NCBI GenBank assembly: GCA_025055675.1
Contig: JANWWT010000004.1
Span: 124,001-188,000, forward strand
Length of the DNA stretch: 64,000 bases
Direction: 5' to 3'
Source of the DNA: Pseudanabaenaceae cyanobacterium SKYG29
GTDB lineage: Bacteria > Cyanobacteriota > Cyanobacteriia > Pseudanabaenales > Pseudanabaenaceae
Shown here: piece by piece, positions 26,030-34,903 of the stretch
How positions within the stretch are numbered: position 1 is the first letter of the stretch
Layout of the letters: the number at the start of each line of letters is the position of its first letter
Made by a program: the position numbers and the translations under genes
Notes under the pieces: generated by a model
Database searches by the model: none
What the model saw: the letters and a program-made list of their open reading frames with translations, nothing else
Told to the model about the DNA's origin: nothing

Positions 26030-28217
26030 CTTCTCCCTGCTCCTCACTAGCAAGTAAGTCTCGATAGACACCTGGCACTGCAATCAACTCCTCATGGGTA
26101 CCCCGCTGGGCAATCTTGCCCCGATCGAATACGATAATCTCATCACAATCCCGAATCGTACTCAAACGGTGGGCAACTACAACACAGGTACATTGGCGAC
26201 GGCGCAGGTTTTGCACAATTTGAAATTCTGACTCCGTATCCAGGGCACTGGTCGCTTCATCCAAAATTAGAATGGAAGGATTGGTCACCAATGCCCTAGC
26301 AATCTCTAAGCGCTGCCGCTGCCCCCCGCTGAGATTTACACCCCCCTCCAACAACTCTCCATCTAAACCGCCGGGCACCATCCGCACCGTTTCATAAATC
26401 ACCGCATCCTCTAACGCCTGCACAATATCTGCTGTGGGAATTGTTTTATCCCAGAGCGTCAGGTTGTCCTTGATAGTGCCACTAAACAAAAATACCTCTT
26501 GCTCCACCATGGAAAGGGAGTTAGTCAGCACATAGTGGGGAATTTCCGATCGGGGGACACCATCAAACAACACCTCCCCTGACCAAGGCTCATACAACCC
26601 CGCCACCAATTTCGCCACCGTCGATTTACCCGACCCACTCGCTCCCACCAACGCCACCCTTTGCCCTGGTTTGAGAGAGAGGTTAAAGTTTTCAATGATG
26701 GGGGGGCTGACACGACTGTAGCCAAAGGTAACATTGCGCAACTCCACATAGCCCTGTAACCGTGCCACTTTGCCTGCTACCTCTGTTACCACCGGGCGAG
26801 CATCCGTTGGGTTTTGGAGTACATCATCCAGGCGACTTAAGTCCCCCTCCAAGTCCTGCAGCGTGTTGCCAAAACTCACCAAGTTGTTCACGGGGTCTAA
26901 AAAGCTGGATAACAAACTTTGAAATGCCACCAAATCCCCAATACTCAGCTTGCCGTCCATCACCTGTAAACCGCCAAACAGCAGCACAGAGGTATTTGCC
27001 GTCGATTGCAACAAAGAAGGCAAGACCCCCAGCCGCTGATTCAAGATACCCAGCTTATTTTGAATATTGATGGCTTTAGCGTAGTACCCCGCCCAACGGC
27101 TGAAGAAGTCCGACTCCAGCCCAGATGCCTTGATCGTCTCAATACTCATCAACCCACTGATCCCCACGCCATCCACCTTGCCGTGAGCTAGAGCCAACTG
27201 CATATTTGCTTCTACCCGACTGCGGGCAACTAGTTGTAACGCGGCAATGTTGATGAGAGCAAAGGTGACCCCCACGATCGTCAAGGGCACGTTGTAGGCA
27301 AACATCACCCCAGCATAGATGACTGCCAGTACCAGGTCTATTACTGTAGTAGTCAAATTACCAGATAGAGCTGCCGCCACATTGTCATTGAGGGGAACGC
27401 GGGCACTAATTTCGCCGGCAAAGCGCTGGGCATAGAAACTCACTGGTAAATGCAAGACGTGCCAGAGGAACTTCCCTGACATTTCTACCGCCATTTTGAC
27501 TTTCAAGCGCCGCAGGTAGAGTAGTTGTAGCCCCCGAATGAACAGACGCAATAGTAGCGTTAGCCCCATCCCCAGCAAGAGGGGACGTAGCCAGTCCGTC
27601 CTGCCGTCAATCAGAATGTTGTCCACAAACACCTTGCTAAAGACAGGGATGGCCAACTGGGGCAACACTAGCAAGAAGCCCGCCACAATACAATAAAACA
27701 GGGGTAACAGGGAAGGCTGTAAGCGTCGCCATAGCCCCCGCCATATTGTGGGACGTACTCCCCCCTTGACGAAATTTTCCCCTGGGGTCATCACTAGGAC
27801 TACACCAGTAAATCCTTCGTCAAACTCCTCCCAACTGACTGTGCGTCGCCCCTGGGCGGGGTCATTGAGAAAAACCCTGTCCCCTTTGATCCCTTCTACT
27901 ACCAGAAAATGGTTAAAATGCCAGAAAATAATGTAAGGGGGCGGCAACTCCCGCAGGGATTCCAGTTGCTTTTTGAACCCCTGGGCTTTCATGCCATAAA
28001 ATTCCGCTGCCTTGATCACATTCGAGGCTTTACTGCCATCCCGCGATACCCCACAGGCACGGCGTAACTCCGGCAAGGGCACAATCCTGCCATAGTAGGA
28101 CAATATAATCCCTAGGGAAGCTGCCCCACATTCCACTGCTTCCATCTGCAGTACAACGGGGGTACGGACGGGACGAGGCGTTTTTACCTTTTTTTTCGTT
28201 GGTGTGGCTGTCGTCAT
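26022..28217 (-). CDS. NHLM-type C39-peptidase ABC transporter (leader-cleaving exporter)
   Basis: 731 residues. The N-terminal peptidase C39 domain has the catalytic Cys30 (QMEAVECGAASLG), His103 (FNHFLVVEG) and Asp119 (FLNDPAQG). Membrane helices span about 170-440 and the ATPase carries GASGSGKSTVAKL, LSGGQRQRLEIARAL and ILILDEATSALD. Such proteins cut precursors after a double-Gly motif and export the core. The six precursors in this window all end their leaders with VAGG, fitting this peptidase. The start overlaps the HlyD stop by 1 nt (TAATG) and the end overlaps the next ABC gene, so expression is tightly coupled. Confidence 0.95.
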   Translation of the reverse strand: MTTATPTKKKVKTPRPVRTPVVLQMEAVECGAASLGIILSYYGRIVPLPELRRACGVSRDGSKASNVIKAAEFYGMKAQGFKKQLESLRELPPPYIIFWHFNHFLVVEGIKGDRVFLNDPAQGRRTVSWEEFDEGFTGVVLVMTPGENFVKGGVRPTIWRGLWRRLQPSLLPLFYCIVAGFLLVLPQLAIPVFSKVFVDNILIDGRTDWLRPLLLGMGLTLLLRLFIRGLQLLYLRRLKVKMAVEMSGKFLWHVLHLPVSFYAQRFAGEISARVPLNDNVAAALSGNLTTTVIDLVLAVIYAGVMFAYNVPLTIVGVTFALINIAALQLVARSRVEANMQLALAHGKVDGVGISGLMSIETIKASGLESDFFSRWAGYYAKAINIQNKLGILNQRLGVLPSLLQSTANTSVLLFGGLQVMDGKLSIGDLVAFQSLLSSFLDPVNNLVSFGNTLQDLEGDLSRLDDVLQNPTDARPVVTEVAGKVARLQGYVELRNVTFGYSRVSPPIIENFNLSLKPGQRVALVGASGSGKSTVAKLVAGLYEPWSGEVLFDGVPRSEIPHYVLTNSLSMVEQEVFLFSGTIKDNLTLWDKTIPTADIVQALEDAVIYETVRMVPGGLDGELLEGGVNLSGGQRQRLEIARALVTNPSILILDEATSALDTESEFQIVQNLRRRQCTCVVVAHRLSTIRDCDEIIVFDRGKIAQRGTHEELIAVPGVYRDLLASEEQGEDE

Positions 28218-29713
28218 TAGCTTAGACCAAAGAAAGTACGCAGGAACGGTAAAACAAAAGTAATTGGGGGCACTTCCTCCACAATCACCCGCACGGAAGC
28301 GGTGGTACCAGGGGTAATTTTCCCCTCCGGTCCCTTGGAGGAAGACCAGGCATAACCGCTAGGGGTATCACCTTTTTCCAACTCGATCGTCACCTCAATC
28401 TGTGCGCGCCGCGGCGCGATCGTTTCTACTACCTCTGGATTACCAATGACACTACTGGCTGCCTCCCGTGTGACAGGGAAAGTAGAAACCTTGATGACTT
28501 TGCCCTTGATGCCCCCGAACCGCTCCCGTTTAACCGTACTGGGGGTAACTTGGGCTTTGAGGGATTGGTTTTGCGCTTTCAGTCTCTGTCGTTGTTGTTC
28601 AATCCGTTTGCCATCCTCCACTGGGAAATAACTGACAGTTTGCAATTCCTGCCCTGCCTGCCCCCGCGTCTCGATCGTGCCCAGGCGCATACCTGGCTGT
28701 ACCACCTGCCCTGGGCTAACGGTCAACTCCAACACTCTGCCCTGTTCCACTGCCCGAATGAGAGAATTGTTACTCAACTGCAGCTCCAACTGGGCAATAC
28801 TGCTTTTTACTTCCATAATTTGGTTTTTACGGGCGTTTTCTGCCTCCAGGGCTTGTTGGCGCAAGTTTGCTAGGCGATTGTCCAACTCCCGTAGCTGTGC
28901 CTGCAACTCGAGGAGACTATTGGTATTATCGCGGAATTCCTTTTGCGCTGTGGCTTCCCTGGCTTCTAAATCCTTCAATCTGGTGTCAATGTTGGCAATA
29001 CGGGTCAGTATGTCTAACCTTTCCTGATTTGCCTGCAGGAGCACATCCTCTGTAATTACTGGTGCCTTTACCTCCCTGCCCTCCGCATCCACCTCCTTGC
29101 GGTCAAACAACCGCCGCCGCGCTTCTAAACGCCTATCTATGTCCGGCAAGAGAGCAGCTATTCGTTGCCGCTGCACCTGCAATTCCTCCCGTTCCTGGCG
29201 AATCACATTGAGGGTCTTCTCTCGAATAATTGGCAATGAGGCTTCGATATTGGCAATCCGCTGGCGGATGCTGGCGCGCTGTTGCTCAATGGAGTTGATT
29301 TCTAAATCCTGGCGTAATGCTTGTAATTCCTTGGCTTGGCGGTCTTGCCGCTCCAGCTCCTCTAGGCGCATTTTTTGCTGCTGTAATTGCTTGGATACTT
29401 CCTGCAAATCCAGGCGGGCAATGGGGTCACCCCGTTTTACCTCCGCTCCCTCCTTAATTAATACCTCCAATACCTTGCCATTTCCTGCCGCTGTCAAAGC
29501 TTGCACCTGGCGGGGATAGATAAACACCCCCTGTCCCGTTACGGTGATGGGAATGCGTCCCACCACACTCCATACCCCCACTCCCCCCACCAATACCGTC
29601 GCTGCCGCCAAGGGCACCCACCCTACTGGGTCTACCACCTGCATCAACTGGTCTAGTTTTTCCGGGGAAGCTAAGCGCTCGATCGATTCCTTGCGAAAAA
29701 TGGAGCCACTCAT
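28217..29713 (-). CDS. NHLM-type HlyD family secretion adaptor
   Basis: 498 residues: a short cytoplasmic N-terminus, one membrane helix (about 31-55, LAAATVLVGGVGVWSVVG), a lipoyl-like half (VQALTAAGNGKVLEVLIKEGAEVKRGDPIARL), a long coiled coil (about 108-310, very rich in Gln, Glu, Arg and Leu), a second lipoyl half (RVLELTVSPGQVVQPGM) and a beta-barrel part. It is the periplasmic adaptor linking the ABC exporters to an outer-membrane channel, which is not encoded here. It overlaps the cyclic-nucleotide protein gene by 4 nt (ATGA) and the C39 transporter gene by 1 nt. Confidence 0.92.
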   Translation of the reverse strand: MSGSIFRKESIERLASPEKLDQLMQVVDPVGWVPLAAATVLVGGVGVWSVVGRIPITVTGQGVFIYPRQVQALTAAGNGKVLEVLIKEGAEVKRGDPIARLDLQEVSKQLQQQKMRLEELERQDRQAKELQALRQDLEINSIEQQRASIRQRIANIEASLPIIREKTLNVIRQEREELQVQRQRIAALLPDIDRRLEARRRLFDRKEVDAEGREVKAPVITEDVLLQANQERLDILTRIANIDTRLKDLEAREATAQKEFRDNTNSLLELQAQLRELDNRLANLRQQALEAENARKNQIMEVKSSIAQLELQLSNNSLIRAVEQGRVLELTVSPGQVVQPGMRLGTIETRGQAGQELQTVSYFPVEDGKRIEQQRQRLKAQNQSLKAQVTPSTVKRERFGGIKGKVIKVSTFPVTREAASSVIGNPEVVETIAPRRAQIEVTIELEKGDTPSGYAWSSSKGPEGKITPGTTASVRVIVEEVPPITFVLPFLRTFFGLS

Positions 29714-30801
29714 ACCTGACCTTGGTTACGAATCTGTTGCAGTAGCCAGTGGAACCTCGCCCCCGCTAGATATAAACCTTCCGACAGATCGGGACTGAGG
29801 GTTTCCTCTTGTAACAAATTTTCATCAACTACATCCCCATAGGTGCGGCGACCAAAGCCAATGCGACTAATCAAAGACCGCAACCGATCGGATAGCAAAA
29901 ACGCCACTGCGCGATAGAAGCGACAGGCAAACCCCGCATCCTGCTGCAATTTTACCTGCAAAGCCGAGCGGGGCACCAACAACACTGACCCCCCTTCCTG
30001 ACTGAGGACACTGACATCGGCAGGACGACCGTCGATCACCGCCATTTCCCCTAGTAGGTCTCCCTCCTGGGCTGTGCCAATCACTTTGCCTAAATTCGCA
30101 GTTGAAGAACCCCCGATCGTGCTAAATGCCTGCAGCAGCACATTTTCTTCCTCTGGCACAAACACCTGAAACTTCCCTTCCAGGAGAATAACCAAATGCT
30201 CTACTGGTTTCCCCGCCTGCAGTAATAACTCCCCTTCCGCTAGGGTGTTGACCTGCCCCCGTGCCACAAGCCAGTCTAAATCGCGGTCATCAAACTGACT
30301 AAAGATGAACAGGGAATCACGATTAAACTGCCCTTCACTGATGCGCCCTTCTGCTTCCGTAATCAAGCGATGCCAGCGTTCCGCCAACAGCATTGCCATT
30401 GCCTGATAGAAATGAGCGCCAAACTCTTCATCTTCACTTACTTTGGCTTCGATACTCTGCCGCGGAATCGTCAGTACTAAAGAGTCTTCAACTGCCTGAC
30501 AGTCCCCTAAAGCTGGCTGGGGCTGAGCTAGAGGCACGTCGCCAATAATTTCCCCTGGGTCAAAGCGATATAACTCCTTGGCATCACCGCTCAAAATATC
30601 CAGAGCTTGTGCTAGTACATTTTCTTTATCTGCCTGCTTGACTTTGAGGGCGATACTGCCATCAAGGATAATGTGGATCTGGTCTAGAACCTCTCCCTGT
30701 TGTACCAGGTTAGCGCCATGAGTTACAGTAGTCTGGTTCCCCTCTGCCTTGATCCAGTCAATTTCTTGGCTAGTGAGGGCTTGCAGTAACACAGCTGACA
30801 C
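29710..30801 (-). CDS. Protein with two cyclic-nucleotide-binding domains, in the NHLM operon
   Basis: 363 residues with two CAP-type sensor domains. The first (about 20-125) begins TTVTHGANLVQQGEVLDQIHIILDGS; the second (about 180-305) contains EGELLLQAGKPVEHLVILLEG and GDLLGEMAVIDGRPADVSVL, close to the phosphate-binding cassette. There is no helix-turn-helix, so it is not a classical transcription factor. The C-terminus is helical (SDRLRSLISRIGFGRRTYG). It sits between the receiver-protein gene and HlyD with a 4-nt overlap, so it belongs to the export operon. It may make export respond to cAMP/cGMP or act as a structural adaptor. Confidence 0.85.
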   Translation of the reverse strand: MSAVLLQALTSQEIDWIKAEGNQTTVTHGANLVQQGEVLDQIHIILDGSIALKVKQADKENVLAQALDILSGDAKELYRFDPGEIIGDVPLAQPQPALGDCQAVEDSLVLTIPRQSIEAKVSEDEEFGAHFYQAMAMLLAERWHRLITEAEGRISEGQFNRDSLFIFSQFDDRDLDWLVARGQVNTLAEGELLLQAGKPVEHLVILLEGKFQVFVPEEENVLLQAFSTIGGSSTANLGKVIGTAQEGDLLGEMAVIDGRPADVSVLSQEGGSVLLVPRSALQVKLQQDAGFACRFYRAVAFLLSDRLRSLISRIGFGRRTYGDVVDENLLQEETLSPDLSEGLYLAGARFHWLLQQIRNQGQV

Positions 30802-30851
30802 GGTAGTTCCCTGCTAGTTTGCCTTCAAGATACAAAGGAATAGCACCGCAG

Positions 30852-32060
30852 TCAACCCCACGATCGGATAATACGGGCAATCAAAGCATTCGACTGACGC
30901 TGTAATTCGCGAAATTCAGGAGAATCCAGGGGATTATCTGTCTTTTTTAGGGTAATTTTCTCTTTTTTCCCTTTGGTCTTTTCTTCCTGTTCTAGTTTCT
31001 GAATTAGGGTATCAATTTCTTCCAGGAGCTGTTCATCCTCTGTTACCCCTGGCGAACCTGGTTCTGGCCACGGATTTTGCTTTGGCAACGATGGGGCAGG
31101 GGCCTGTCTACAAGTATCAGGACTTTCGGTATTATCTTTGCCCGCTTTGCTCTTTGGCGCCACTTGCGAGACAAACTCCTGGATTAATAGAGCAGTATCC
31201 TCTTCCTGAGATTGTGGAGTTGTTTCCTCCTCAACAAGCTGCTCGAAGACAGCCTCTATCTTGTCTAGGGGTATTTCTTCCTCTTCTACCGCTACCACTT
31301 GAATTTCCGTCTCCCCCGTTTGCAGGGCAGTAGTCGGCTCTTCCTGAACGCTAGCCACAAATTCCCTAATCAAAAACAACGTCTCATCTTCCTGCTGCGG
31401 TCGGGTTTCATCGGTGCCAGTTGAGGTAGCCAAATCCAGATCAAAGTCCACCTGGGGCATTTGATAGTCATCTAAAAAATCCAACTCTGGCGAGCGTATT
31501 CTCTGACCCATGGTCATCTCCTCCTCCGAGACAGCAGACTTAGCTAGGGCTTGAAAAAAGGGAGAGGATACCAAAGCTTCCACCTGCTGTCGCCGTTCCC
31601 GTTCATCAATCTCGATAGCGAGGTAATCTCCCTGCCGTTCTGGGAACTGGAAAATATGAGTCGGGGGAACATAGGCCTTTTGCCCCTTAGCTAGCCGATA
31701 CGACTCCACTCCTTGCCGCACCACCAAGAGCAACTCATCACGGTTAAAGGGCTTAACCATGTAGCGAAATAGTTTCAGATCGTTTACTGCCGCCAGGAGC
31801 AAGTCTGGATCAAGGCTACGGGTCAGCACTACCCGTACTGTATCAGGATAGGCGTGCATAATCCCCATCAGGAACTCCACCCCATCCACTACAGGCATAC
31901 TCAGTTCTGAAATCACCAGCGCCATCTCCCCCTCCCGATCGAGGACGTGGATGGCTTCAAACCCGTTACCTGCCCGGAAGACCTTGAACTCCTTGCGTAG
32001 AACCCGTTCCAGGGCATCTAGGCTATCGACATCATTGTCAACGATCAGAACTTTTTCCAT
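30852..32060 (-). CDS. Receiver-domain protein with Glu in place of the phosphoacceptor Asp
   Basis: 402 residues. The N-terminal receiver domain (about 1-125) has the acidic pair region VLIVDNDVDSL, LTRS and YMVKPFN (conserved Lys). The phosphorylation site reads VISELSMPVVDG, with Glu52 (codon GAA) where Asp is normal. Glu often mimics phosphorylated Asp, so the domain may be constitutively active or use another signal. The remaining 275 residues are low complexity and acidic with repeated EEE/QEED motifs and a related pair of segments (TLFLIREFVASVQEE and TALLIQEFVSQVAP). No DNA-binding domain is visible. It is the first gene of the NHLM operon, divergent from the precursors. Confidence 0.85.
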   Translation of the reverse strand: MEKVLIVDNDVDSLDALERVLRKEFKVFRAGNGFEAIHVLDREGEMALVISELSMPVVDGVEFLMGIMHAYPDTVRVVLTRSLDPDLLLAAVNDLKLFRYMVKPFNRDELLLVVRQGVESYRLAKGQKAYVPPTHIFQFPERQGDYLAIEIDERERRQQVEALVSSPFFQALAKSAVSEEEMTMGQRIRSPELDFLDDYQMPQVDFDLDLATSTGTDETRPQQEDETLFLIREFVASVQEEPTTALQTGETEIQVVAVEEEEIPLDKIEAVFEQLVEEETTPQSQEEDTALLIQEFVSQVAPKSKAGKDNTESPDTCRQAPAPSLPKQNPWPEPGSPGVTEDEQLLEEIDTLIQKLEQEEKTKGKKEKITLKKTDNPLDSPEFRELQRQSNALIARIIRSWG

Positions 32061-32117
32061 TGATCCTGAGTCTTAGCTTACTCTAGTCTACCACTAGGGA
32101 GGGGACGAAAAAAAAAA

Positions 32118-32144
32118 GCAATAGCTTCCGAAAAATCCGTCAAT
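32118..32144 (+). promoter_or_regulatory. Shared precursor-gene element, copy 1
   Basis: CTTCCGAAAAATCCGTCAAT, ending 63 nt before the precursor 1 ATG. Consensus with the other copies: AAAAATNNGTCAA. It lies in the divergent intergenic region between the receiver-protein gene and precursor 1. Confidence 0.6.
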
Positions 32145-32207
32145 CGGCACCACGGGATAATTTGTAAATTAGTTATGCTCACCCTAGAACCTACACGGAC
32201 TGGAACT

Positions 32208-32768
32208 ATGACTAAGCAAATTCAATCTATGGCTGAGCTGTTTGACCTGGTACAAGCTGATGCCAACTTCAAGCAGCAGTTTATTGCCAACCCCAAGGCA
32301 GCCCTGGCAGAAGTGGGTATGACCGTGGCAGACAACGTAGAAGTAAACGTACTAGAGGAAACTGACAAAAATGTCTACTTCGTTATTCCTCCTGCTGAGG
32401 CAGCTGGCACTCTCAACACCGAAGATGATGTCATTGCTCAATTGATTGCCCGTGCTGCTACTGATGCTGCTCTCCGCTCTGAGATGTTGGCTGATCCCAA
32501 GGCAGTAATTGCCCGTGAGACTGGTCTGGTAATTCCTGAAGAAGCTAACGTCACCGTATTTGAGCAAACTGCTGACAAGGCTTACTTCGTTATCCCCCGT
32601 GCTACCGTGCAAGATGGGGAGAGAGAACTCTCTGCTGAAGAACTGGAAACTGTAGCTGGTGGTGGTTTCTGGGACTTCGTTAAGAGAGTAGTCCGCTTCT
32701 CCGTCAACAACTGCAAGCAACTCTGGGATATCGGCAAGACTGTAATTGGCATCTTCAAAGGCTTCTAG
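32208..32768 (+). CDS. NHLP-family RiPP precursor 1 (double leader)
   Basis: 186 residues from the ATG at 32208. The frame opens 11 codons earlier at 32175, but homology with the sister genes (MTKQ/MTQQ/MTKE starts) supports 32208. Two NHLP leader repeats: first with FKQQFIANPKAALAEVG to YFVIPP, second with LRSEMLADPKAVIARETG to YFVIPR, then ELSAEELETVAGG. The core after VAGG has 34 residues, starts GFWDFVKRVVRF, ends GIFKGF, is cationic and aromatic and has one Cys (core position 17). Substrate for the neighbouring C39 exporter. Own terminator follows. Confidence 0.9.
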   Translation: MTKQIQSMAELFDLVQADANFKQQFIANPKAALAEVGMTVADNVEVNVLEETDKNVYFVIPPAEAAGTLNTEDDVIAQLIARAATDAALRSEMLADPKAVIARETGLVIPEEANVTVFEQTADKAYFVIPRATVQDGERELSAEELETVAGGGFWDFVKRVVRFSVNNCKQLWDIGKTVIGIFKGF

Positions 32769-32791
32769 TTGCCGGTGGAATTGATTTAAGC

Positions 32792-32822
32792 AGGGGCTGT
32801 CCTAAGGGAGGGCTCCTTTTTT
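32792..32822 (+). terminator. Terminator of precursor 1
   Basis: Stem AGGGGC/GCTCCT enclosing TCCT/GGGA (32792-32817), then a T run. 23 nt after the stop. Confidence 0.7.
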
Positions 32823-32856
32823 ATTCGCCTTGCGGGGGTCAAAATAGAAAAAACAG

Positions 32857-32884
32857 ACAACTTTTTACGAAAAATAAGTCAATT
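32857..32884 (+). promoter_or_regulatory. Shared precursor-gene element, copy 2
   Basis: ACAACTTTTT then ACGAAAAATAAGTCAATT, ending 66 nt before the precursor 2 ATG. The upstream half (ACAACTTTT) is shared with the copies before precursors 4 and 5. Confidence 0.65.
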
Positions 32885-32950
32885 GCTGCGGCCAAATCCT
32901 GCTTAATATGACTTTCGTCCACTAGAAACTGAAAGGAAGGACTGAATACT

Positions 32951-33502
32951 ATGACTCAGCAAATTAACTCTATGCAAGAGTTGCTCAATATTGTTTACTC
33001 TGATCCCGCTTTCAAGCAAGAATTCATCAGCAATCCCAAGGCGGCTTTGGCAAAATATGGCGTGACTGTTGATGAGAAGGTAGACCTAACCGTTCTGGAA
33101 GAAACTGAAAGAGATGTTTATCTGGTCATCCCCTCTCCTGAAGTTGCCAATGAATTGGCTAACGGCAACGATGCTATTGCCAAACTGATTGCTCGTGCTG
33201 CTACGGACGAAGCTCTGCGTCAAGAAATGCTGGCTGATCCTAAGGCAGTAATTGCCCGTGAAACTGGTTTGGTCATCCCTGAGGAAGCTAACATTTCTGT
33301 CTTGCAACAAACCCCCGAAAAGGCTTACTTCGTTCTGCCCCGCCCTGTTGCTGCTGACAGCGATCGGGAGCTTTCCGCAGAGGAACTGGAAGCTGTAGCT
33401 GGTGGTAGTTGGTGGCGACCCATTGTTGATTTCTCTCGCCGTCACTGCCAAGTCATTGTTAAAACTATTTGGACTGGTGTGAAGGGCTGTCTCGGTCTCT
33501 AA
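32951..33502 (+). CDS. NHLP-family RiPP precursor 2 (double leader)
   Basis: 183 residues, GGAAGGA upstream. Leader of 152 residues with two aligned NHLP repeats: about 11-65 (FKQEFISNPKAALAKYGV, VLEETERDVYLVIP) and about 80-132 (LRQEMLADPKAVIARETG, VLQQTPEKAYFVLP), then DRELSAEELEAVAGG. The 31-residue core starts SWWRPIVDF and ends GVKGCLGL, with Cys at core positions 14 and 28. The core aligns with that of precursor 3, sharing both Cys and the last eight residues. A disulfide or another two-Cys link is possible. Confidence 0.92.
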   Translation: MTQQINSMQELLNIVYSDPAFKQEFISNPKAALAKYGVTVDEKVDLTVLEETERDVYLVIPSPEVANELANGNDAIAKLIARAATDEALRQEMLADPKAVIARETGLVIPEEANISVLQQTPEKAYFVLPRPVAADSDRELSAEELEAVAGGSWWRPIVDFSRRHCQVIVKTIWTGVKGCLGL

Positions 33503-33511
33503 TCTTCATTC

Positions 33512-33543
33512 AGGGTGGGTTTAAGGCTCACCCTTGGTTTTTT
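33512..33543 (+). terminator. Terminator-like hairpin after precursor 2
   Basis: AGGGTGGG ... CTCACCCT stem (33512-33534) followed by a run of six T. Only 66 nt separate precursors 2 and 3, and no shared upstream element precedes precursor 3, so partial readthrough is likely. Confidence 0.6.
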
Positions 33544-33568
33544 ATGGAAATCAGGAGAAATCTAAACT

Positions 33569-34117
33569 ATGGCTATCACGTCTTTGCAAGAATTGTTCCA
33601 GGTTGCCTGGTCAGACCAGGGGTTCCGTGCTGAGTTTTTGGCTAATCCTAAGGCGGCTCTGTCCCAAGCGGGGGTCACTGTCCCTGAGAATGTAGAGCTG
33701 ACGGTACTGGAGGAGTCCGATCGGGATATTTACTTAGTCATCCCCACACCTGAGAACGCTGCAGAAATTAAGCCCGAGGGGGATTTAATCGCCCAGTTAA
33801 TCGTACGTGCTGCCAGCGATGAGGCTCTTAGACAGGAAATGATGGCTGACCCCAGGGGAGTAATTTTGCGGGAAACAGGTTTGGTCATTCCGGAAGAAAC
33901 TAATGTTTCTGTATTCCAGCAAACCGCCGATAAAGCCTACTTTGTCCTGCCTCGCCCCAGCCAAACAGAAAGCAACGATCGGGAGTTATCCGAAGCAGAA
34001 CTGGAACAAGTAGCAGGTGGTGGTTGGATTGTGCCCGTGATTAAATTCTCTATCAAGTGGTGTTACACCATCTACAAAACTGTGATGAATGGTGTGAAGG
34101 GCTGTTTGGGTCTGTAG
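33569..34117 (+). CDS. NHLP-family RiPP precursor 3 (double leader)
   Basis: 182 residues; CAGGAGA precedes the ATG. Two NHLP repeats (FRAEFLANPKAALSQAGV to IYLVIP, and LRQEMMADPRGVILRETG to AYFVLP), then DRELSEAELEQVAGG. The 31-residue core starts GWIVPVIKFSIKWC and ends GVKGCLGL, with Cys at core positions 14 and 28 as in precursor 2, pointing to recent duplication of the pair. It lacks its own copy of the shared upstream element and probably relies on transcription from the precursor 2 promoter. Confidence 0.92.
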   Translation: MAITSLQELFQVAWSDQGFRAEFLANPKAALSQAGVTVPENVELTVLEESDRDIYLVIPTPENAAEIKPEGDLIAQLIVRAASDEALRQEMMADPRGVILRETGLVIPEETNVSVFQQTADKAYFVLPRPSQTESNDRELSEAELEQVAGGGWIVPVIKFSIKWCYTIYKTVMNGVKGCLGL

Positions 34118-34127
34118 CAAGTTTGGG

Positions 34128-34155
34128 AGTAGCTGACTGAGCTTAGTTGGCTACT
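34128..34155 (+). terminator. Hairpin after precursor 3
   Basis: AGTAGC ... GCTACT with inner ACT/AGT pairing, followed by TCTTCTTCC rather than a clean T run, so termination is uncertain. Confidence 0.45.
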
Positions 34156-34182
34156 TCTTCTTCCTGGAGACAAAAAATAGCG

Positions 34183-34209
34183 CAACTTTCTCCGAAAAAT
34201 CTGTCAATT
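34183..34209 (+). promoter_or_regulatory. Shared precursor-gene element, copy 3 (precursor 4)
   Basis: CAACTTTCTCCGAAAAATCT then GTCAATT, ending 64 nt before the precursor 4 ATG. Confidence 0.65.
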
Positions 34210-34273
34210 CAGTCTGTCGCGTGCACGATAAGTTAGTCAATGTCCACCCCCGATCATAAAAGGATGGCAGACT

Positions 34274-34825
34274 ATGACCAAAGAGATTCGTTCCCTAGAT
34301 GAATTGGTACAGTTGGCGCAAGCGGATGCTAACTTTCGCCAAGAATTACTTGCTAACCCCAAGGCTGCTCTAGCTAGTGTTGGTGTCAATGAGAACACTG
34401 ATGCGGAACTGACAGTTTTGGAAGAGAACGACAAGGAAGTTTATTTGATTATTCCCCCAGCTGAAGATGCTGCTGACTTGGTTGAAATCAACGATCCCAT
34501 TGCCCAGTTGTTAGGTAGGGCTGCTACCGATGAGGCTCTCCGCCAAGAGATGTTGGCTGATCCCAAAGGCGTCATTGCCCGTGAAACCGGGATGGTCATT
34601 CCTGAAGAAGCCAATGTATCTGTCTTCCAACAAACCCCCCAAAATGTGTACCTGATTCTGCCCCGCTCTGCTGCTAGCGAAACCGATCGGGAACTCACAG
34701 AAGAAGAGCTGGCAACTGTAGCTGGTGGTTTCTGGGGTACCGTCATTGGCATTGCCACCAAGTTTCTTTGCCCTAAAACTCCTGGTATCATTTCTCGCAT
34801 TACCAAGTGGGGTATCTGCCGTTAG
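34274..34825 (+). CDS. NHLP-family RiPP precursor 4 (double leader)
   Basis: 183 residues; AGGATGG precedes the ATG. Two NHLP repeats (FRQELLANPKAALASVGV to VYLIIPP, and LRQEMLADPKGVIARETG to VYLILPR), then DRELTEEELATVAGG. The 31-residue core starts FWGTVIGIATKFLC, includes CPKTPG and ends TKWGICR, with Cys at core positions 14 and 30. Its sequence differs from the other cores apart from the first Cys position. Own upstream element and strong terminator. Confidence 0.92.
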   Translation: MTKEIRSLDELVQLAQADANFRQELLANPKAALASVGVNENTDAELTVLEENDKEVYLIIPPAEDAADLVEINDPIAQLLGRAATDEALRQEMLADPKGVIARETGMVIPEEANVSVFQQTPQNVYLILPRSAASETDRELTEEELATVAGGFWGTVIGIATKFLCPKTPGIISRITKWGICR

Positions 34826-34851
34826 TAGGCAAATTCTATCATAACTAGATG

Positions 34852-34877
34852 AACTACCTCGGAGGGGGTAGTTTTTT
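34852..34877 (+). terminator. Rho-independent terminator of precursor 4
   Basis: AACTACC / GGTAGTT perfect 7-bp stem with an 8-nt loop followed by a T run. Confidence 0.85.
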
Positions 34878-34903
34878 AATTGCTATTCTCTCCGAAAAAA
34901 CAG

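Noticed and set aside
32175..32207. Upstream ATG start for precursor 1
   Set aside because: The extra 11 residues have no counterpart in the other five precursors, which all begin MTxx/MAIT at the position corresponding to 32208.
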